DNA from: Eupeodes corollae
Taxonomy: Eukaryota; Arthropoda; Insecta; Diptera; Syrphidae
Assembly: GCF_945859685.1 (NCBI RefSeq)
Contig: NC_079147.1
Coordinates: 310,742,485-310,806,484, forward strand
Length of the DNA stretch: 64,000 nt
Direction: 5' to 3'
The position numbers were made by a program, and so were the translations under genes. A model generated the notes under the pieces. The model was not told where the DNA came from, did no database searches, and saw only the letters and a program-made list of their open reading frames with translations. Positions 58,401 to 64,000 of the stretch are shown here, piece after piece. Every line of letters starts with the position of its first letter. Within the stretch, counting starts at the first letter, position 1.

Positions 58401-61400
58401 TTTAATAAAGGTTTTTCTTTAAATTATTCACATTTATTTCTATGCACTGAATTGTAGTTTTCTTTAGATTTAACATATAACTCAACATTAAAATCACTCA
58501 ACAGCAAATTAAGTATCAGTTGAGCGACGTTTTTAATTTGGTTTTGACAAATCCTTTTTGTTCAATCATGGTGTATCTAGAGAAAAAAAAGCTTTGATAC
58601 TGATTTTTTCCATAGGTTTTTATTCTGAAAATTATCAATATTCGACGAAAATAACGTGTAGTTATTGGCAAAGCTTGGTGCTTTCCATTTAGGAAGTTTG
58701 TCTTTTTTAGTTAATTTATGAATTTTAAGGATTTAACAATTTCTTCTTTTTTTTCTATCTATTTAATTTTCTATCACAGACTCGTTGAAATTATACCGTT
58801 TACTTGTTCTTAAGACGACTCCTTTCCTCAAACTAATTTCCGTCTATACAACAGAGCTTTAGATTCTAAAAGTTTTGTCTCTAATTCAACATGACTGTGC
58901 TTTTGCTTTTGGTGAATTCTCTCTGTAATCTTTGACGTCTGACGGACCTAACTTAATGCTGAAACTGAAGAAGACTCAAGACTGATGTGACAGTAGAATA
59001 CCTAGAATACTGTAATGACGTTACGGGAGAATTTTATTTGAAATTATTGGAATATAAAAGAGATTTATCAACTCTCGCTCGATGCTTGAATCCTCCTGAG
59101 TAACGAGGCTGCGAGCGAAGTGCAAGTTGTCAAGTCTGACCACACCACACCATTTCTTACCTATAAATTCCACCTCACTCACCTACTTCCACCCTTATGT
59201 TGACTATTTTTTAAGTTGAAGTTAGAAGCGGATAAATTACTTCACAATAGAGCTTCAAGGATGATGGTTTGTTTTTTTTTATTATTATTATTCAACGGCT
59301 GTTAGATAAAGTCTAAGCCATCTAATGATACAAGGGAAAGCGACAGAAACTTAATTTGTATCACGAAAGGATTAAATTCAAATCTTAAATCAAAAATAGG
59401 GTTCAAGAAATGGGTAATGGGTAATAGTAAAATAGGCAATGCAATGCCAAGATCAAGAAAAAAATGCTATTCCATTGTTGTACTGAATTTGTGTCTTTGA
59501 ATGTTAACTAGGCGCCATTGAGTCTGGTGTAATATTGATTTTGTATAACGAAATAAGGACAACAGAACTTTTAAATTTGCATTGTCAACTCCCACGAGAC
59601 TGACGTCATTATTTTGTTTGTTTCTGTTTAAGGGGATACATAATGGTTTTACAAAAATAAAATGAGTTTGCCCATAATAAATACTTATGCTGTCAGTATT
59701 ATAACTTTATCAAGTTTCTATTGTGGTACTAGGAATGTAGGGTTTTATCTATTATCTGTTCCATCCATGATATTTTGATAACCTGGTTGATATTTGTTGG
59801 TTTATTTCTTCCTTAAACAAAAAAATATACTTATGCTCAAAGGTATATGTAAAATAAGTAAGCAACAAAACATCCGTCAGTAAAAACATTAAAAATAATC
59901 TCTCCACGAACATTTTTAACACTAAATATTCACTACTTTACTTGAGATTACCACATTTCGAAATGTAAATATTTTCGGATTGATTCAAATACTAATTTTC
60001 ATTTTTTAACGAACTCAAACTTTTTTAAAGCACGCTAAAATTATTAGAAACAAACTGCCAGTCAAGTAGTGGCCTTTCGTTAAATGTAATAAAGTATTAA
60101 TAGATGGGAAACTTTATTGATTTTTCACGTGAATATTAATTTGTTTTTAGTTTTCATTAACAATAATTTATAATTAAAATAAATTTAAAAAAAACATTAA
60201 TATAAAGATCACATAAAAATTCGAAATCATGACTTTTTATTGCGCTTGAATTGTTCATATTAAAGTATGTAACATTTTGTAAGACCGAAGAATAACGTGC
60301 ATGACCTAAATATAATTTAGTTTTCACACTTTCAATTCTTTGGAGGCAGCAAGTTAGTTTTTCAGATGTCAATCATTTCTAACTCCAACCTTTTCCTTCA
60401 GCTGTTTGGCAGAAAATACTAAAATATTATTATCTACAAAAATACTCCTTTTACAAGCTACAAATTCAATATGAGGTTTAAGGGATTTGAAAGCAACAAC
60501 TAAATAAATGCCGCATTTTTATGTGAAATATTTTAAAAAGTGTATTGTAAAAAGAAAAATGCTCAAACGATATCTTGAAAAATATTTTCCATCATAAGAA
60601 CTGACAATAGATGTTTCGTAGTCTTAACTACATACTCGTATCTACTGTTTTGAAAACAACAACTTTTTTTGTGAATGATAGTACGTATTTATTTTTGCAG
60701 AATCAATTCAAAGAACATTTTCAACAATTTTCAGATACATACATCACTGAAATATTAAAATTTTCGATTATTTGCTTATTATTAGTATGTTAGTAATAGT
60801 CTTAAAAATTTTTACATAAGTCATACAGATCAGATTAGAGACTTTAAAAAAAACTAGTTAGTTTTCTAAAAAATATAAGTTTCGTAAAAATTGTCAAAAA
60901 ATGTTCTATGTTTATTGTTTGTTATTTCAACATTTAATATTTATTTTTCTACGCATGCCTAAGTAAATCCAAAGTATCTATAAGAACACCCTTTAAATAA
61001 ACTCTTGAGAAATAAAACCGAGAAAGAATGTTTGAAACCTAGACATTTGCTCCCCCTAAGCGAAATCACTGAGTAAAACAGGGATCCGAAAAGTCTGTCA
61101 ACATTTATTTTCGGTTGGGATTTATTTTTAATTTTTAAAAACATATTTATGCAAAGAAATTTTAATAAATTAATATAATTTCAAACACATATGTACAAAA
61201 AATTTGCATCTGGATACCGTGTGCCTAAATATTAACTTGCATTTCCGCATGCATCAGTGTTCTAAAACTTTAACGTAAATACATCGCGATTGATACATTT
61301 GCAAATAAGATTCATTATTTCTTTAAGCGATAAATCTCAGTTGTTGGTCATAACATACAATACAGAGGTTACTCACAGACCTTGAACGAAATTCGTGTTT

Positions 61401-61986
61401 GTTGAGAGTAGAAATTATTGAAACTAACAACAAAAACTTCCTTTTCCGCAAACCAATTTTAAAGACTGTTAAAGAACAGATGATTTCCAAGATTAAAACA
61501 AAGATTTTTTGGTAATCATTAATGGAATTGGAATAAATAAGACTAAGAGAATTTTAATAAAATCGGAAAAATCATTACTTTCGTTAAGAACATTTTAAAA
61601 GTCAAGCTGATCTTTGGATTAAATAAAGTTTTTTCATGAGCACCTCCTAATTTAAATCTTGTACGAAATGATCAGCACTGGGGATTCCAATGAATACACA
61701 TCAATGAAGAAAAAAACTTGATTTCCGTAAATTTATTAAAAGTGAGGTAATTATTTATTCAAAGATATAGAATTAAACGGTTAACCTATCTTTTTTTTTC
61801 TCGGCTAAAGCTTGTTTATAAAGTCATATAAATTTTGAATATTTGTTTTTGAATACATAGTTGAAAGTAAAAATTAAGTTAAGTTATTACTCAGTTTAAA
61901 ACTGTGTTACAAGGTTTGTTATTGATACAATATAAATATTATCTTAGTTTAAGGACAGCAGTTGGTTTTCTATTTTCGTTAAATAC
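55416..61986. other. Region upstream of the first recognised whirlin-like exon
   Basis: AT-rich, without a recognisable exon for the expected upstream harmonin-N domain. A GC-balanced patch at about 59030-59230 has TATAAAAG on plus (59053-59060) and two GT-donor-like sites on minus (about 59164 and 59180), so a promoter or noncoding first exon may be here. No firm call. Confidence 0.4.
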
Positions 61987-62547
61987 TTATTTCCCTAGAA
62001 ATGATGACCGAGAGGCGATAGGTCCAAATTGATTTCCACTGCCATTTCTATGCGCTTCAATCGCTTGGTAGTTAATAAACCAGAAGGGCTGGTTATCAAT
62101 TGGCAGACGACTGAGATGGTCGATAAGCTGTTGATCACCATGTGCGTCCAAAGGTAACCGAGATGTCTCTGTTGATCCTTGATTTGAACCGCCATTGCTG
62201 CCATTTCTGTTTGATATATCAGTTGGGGATCTATCTGGATTTGTTTTATTGCTGGTATCTTTCGATACTGATGACGTCTGCACTGATGGGTTATTTTGAA
62301 TCGGGACAAACGCAGGTTCAGCATTTACGACAATAACACCTTGTGGGGGTCGCTGAGTCGCACCATTCTCTAAATTATTTTCACTAAATCTATTACTCAG
62401 TTGGAAGGTTTCCGGATTTTTAGTTGGACGATATTTATCTTTGTGACCATTTGGTGGCCTACTTCCAGCATATGAAGGTCGTTGACAATCCACAAGAGGT
62501 AAACAAATCATCACGCAAATTGCTAATGTTTTTATGTTAATAAACAT
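61987..62547 (-). CDS. Small secreted protein, 186 codons, single exon, unknown function
   Basis: ATG at 62547 starts a clear signal peptide (MFINIKTLAICVMICLPLVD, likely cut near CQ at residues 21-22). The mature part is low in hydrophobics and rich in N, S, P, G and T, with N-glycosylation sites in NKT and NGS motifs. Its one conserved-looking patch is near the C-terminus: LSRLPIDNQPFWFINYQAIE then AHRNGSG. I recall similar 'P.D..PFW.(L/I)N..AIEAHR' endings in uncharacterised insect secreted proteins, but cannot name the family. There is an upstream TATA-like box and initiator. Stop TAA at 61987-61989. It is on the same strand as the whirlin-like gene, upstream of its visible exons, and may be nested in its first intron. 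Confidence 0.8.
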   Translation of the reverse strand: MFINIKTLAICVMICLPLVDCQRPSYAGSRPPNGHKDKYRPTKNPETFQLSNRFSENNLENGATQRPPQGVIVVNAEPAFVPIQNNPSVQTSSVSKDTSNKTNPDRSPTDISNRNGSNGGSNQGSTETSRLPLDAHGDQQLIDHLSRLPIDNQPFWFINYQAIEAHRNGSGNQFGPIASRSSFLGK

Positions 62548-62645
62548 GTTGGTCCTTTTTTTCTAAATTTGTTGTTAAAATTTGAAATATTTTTTCACTA
62601 ATTTAAATTGTTGCTATATTCTTCCAACTCTAGATACTGATGTTT

Positions 62646-62683
62646 ACTGATCGGCATCATTTAGGCACCCTCTCATTTAAATA
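62646..62683 (-). promoter_or_regulatory. Core promoter of the secreted-protein gene (TATA-like box plus initiator)
   Basis: On minus, TATTTAAA (62676-62683) is followed about 30 bases later by TCAGT (62646-62650), the arthropod initiator. The predicted start is about 62648, about 100 bases before the ATG. A second TCAGT lies 10 bases further on. Spacing fits a focused TATA/Inr promoter. Confidence 0.5.
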
Positions 62684-64000
62684 AACTCGAAATGTATTTT
62701 TATCTCTATTCGATTATACAGGTTCAAAAGTCTCAAAAAAATACAAAAAAATACTAAACCTGATGTTGCTGTTTATTGTTTGCGAAAGATCGGACGAAAG
62801 AAGAAAGAAAGTAAGATATACAAAATACAACGTACAACGTACAACCCATCTTATGAGTCAGAAGTTATTCATGGTGGTTGGGATTTTCCTACCCGCATCA
62901 CTTCGGCAATATTAAAAGGTATGAACTTAATTTTGTCATGTTACACTCAGAGCCAGTGTTACCGCATTCTGAAATAATAATTGTATACCAAACATGAAGG
63001 TGGATCTGCTAACGTTTCGAATTTGATACCCTCAAAAGATAAAAATCTAAAAGGATTCATACAAAACTAATTTAATTCAAAATTATAACCATTGCACTCC
63101 GAGCAAAATTTACCCTACAATAATTTAAATAAAGGTTGAAAACAGCCTCTTTAAGAAATAAAAGATCCTGGCTTTTGTACATCTAACAAATGTTTTAAAA
63201 AAAATTAAATAAAACAACATGAAAAAGATAAACATAAACCTTAATTGACAAATCAATACAATTTATAATCACACTAACGTACAACTCTCGAACTTTTTGT
63301 AGATCATCTCAATTTTTTAATTGTCTTTGCAGGAAAAAATATCAACAGGAAGTGTTGCAACCGATCGCCTTTTTTAATTCACGTTAAATTTTTCGTTATA
63401 AATCAATTTTGCATCCCAAAATATATGAAATACCGGCACCGGGAAACTTATTTATGAATAGAAATAGTTTTGTCTTTTATGTAAGAATCTAGTTAACATA
63501 CCATTTGAACGAATTAAGCGAATACACAATCATTTCTTTTGATGAAATATTTTCCAGTATTTCATACTTGTATTATAATTAACAGTTAAACAAACTATTT
63601 ATTTACATTTAAGAAAAATATGTTTTGCATATTCTACACAAATTCTCATTAGTTTAACTTTAAATTTATTCAATGTGAAATGGTATGTAATAATGGCTTG
63701 AAATTTAAAGAACAATTTTAATAACAATTGAAAAGAGAATAAAAGCCAAGTACAAAATAATCATTGATAGAACTGGTGAAAACACTATTTTGACATTTGA
63801 GCAAGGGTAAGAATATGCAAGGTTACTGAAAAGTTCAACAAGCTACTCATAGCAATATTAAGTTGTCAGCAACTTAGTTGCATACGGGATGGCCTCCCAT
63901 ATAAGCCAATGATTTCGCTGACATAATGACATTTAAGAAACTTCTAGCTCGCTTTAACTCTCTGTAATGCTGTGCTGAGTTTAAAAGAATTTGTTTGAAG
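62684..64000. other. Upstream flank, no gene recognised
   Basis: A plus-strand open stretch at 62780-62977 with a possible GTATGA donor at 62920 (reading NPSYESEVIHGGWDFPTRIT before it) could be an exon, but I see no acceptor or family. The remainder is AT-rich. Confidence 0.35.

Noticed and set aside
62780..62977. Possible plus-strand exon with a GTATGA donor
   Set aside because: No convincing acceptor, start or family; left as a note in the flank entry.

Overview
This is an AT-rich, intron-rich, repeat-laden piece of an insect nuclear genome, most likely a higher fly (Diptera). The evidence is long introns with GT-AG borders, decayed LOA, Jockey, mariner, hAT and Penelope elements, and a large gene whose protein matches the whirlin family (Drosophila dyschronic). 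No species call is possible from sequence alone. All gene models here were assembled by eye from splice borders, frame continuity and recalled family motifs; no alignment was run.

Layout. 1-8.2 kb holds no convincing cellular gene. It carries a miRNA-like hairpin (1.9 kb), a Penelope GIY-YIG fragment and a Jockey-like RT remnant (3.1-4.0 kb), a perfect 16-bp inverted repeat (7.15 kb) and one copy of a dispersed repeat (7.6-8.2 kb). 8.25-8.98 kb (minus) is a complete three-exon TTC36-like gene. 9.7-18.25 kb is a transposon block: an internally deleted mariner-like element, the 3' part of a Jockey-like retrotransposon, and a nearly complete but inactivated LOA-clade retrotransposon with ORF1 and an endonuclease/RT/RNase H ORF2.

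21.7-55.4 kb (minus) is one gene. Sixteen coding exons join without a frame break into 961 codons plus stop: a disordered N-terminal part, PDZ1, a proline-rich linker, PDZ2, a harmonin-N-like helical domain, a long linker and a C-terminal PDZ3. This is the whirlin/dyschronic architecture. The true N-terminus is not found and probably lies upstream. One linker exon can be read through its donor to a stop, predicting a short isoform without PDZ3. Introns hold a LOA-related fragment, a hAT remnant, another non-LTR fragment, a short Jockey 3' end with an 8-bp target duplication, MITE-like elements, a foldback-like element next to a Harbinger-like element, and a possible small plus-strand gene (34.2 kb) with an X-box-like site about 1 kb upstream.

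62.0-62.5 kb (minus) is an intact single-exon ORF for a small secreted protein, with a TATA-like box and initiator at sensible spacing. It may be nested in the 5' region of the whirlin-like gene. The rest is AT-rich intron or intergenic DNA.
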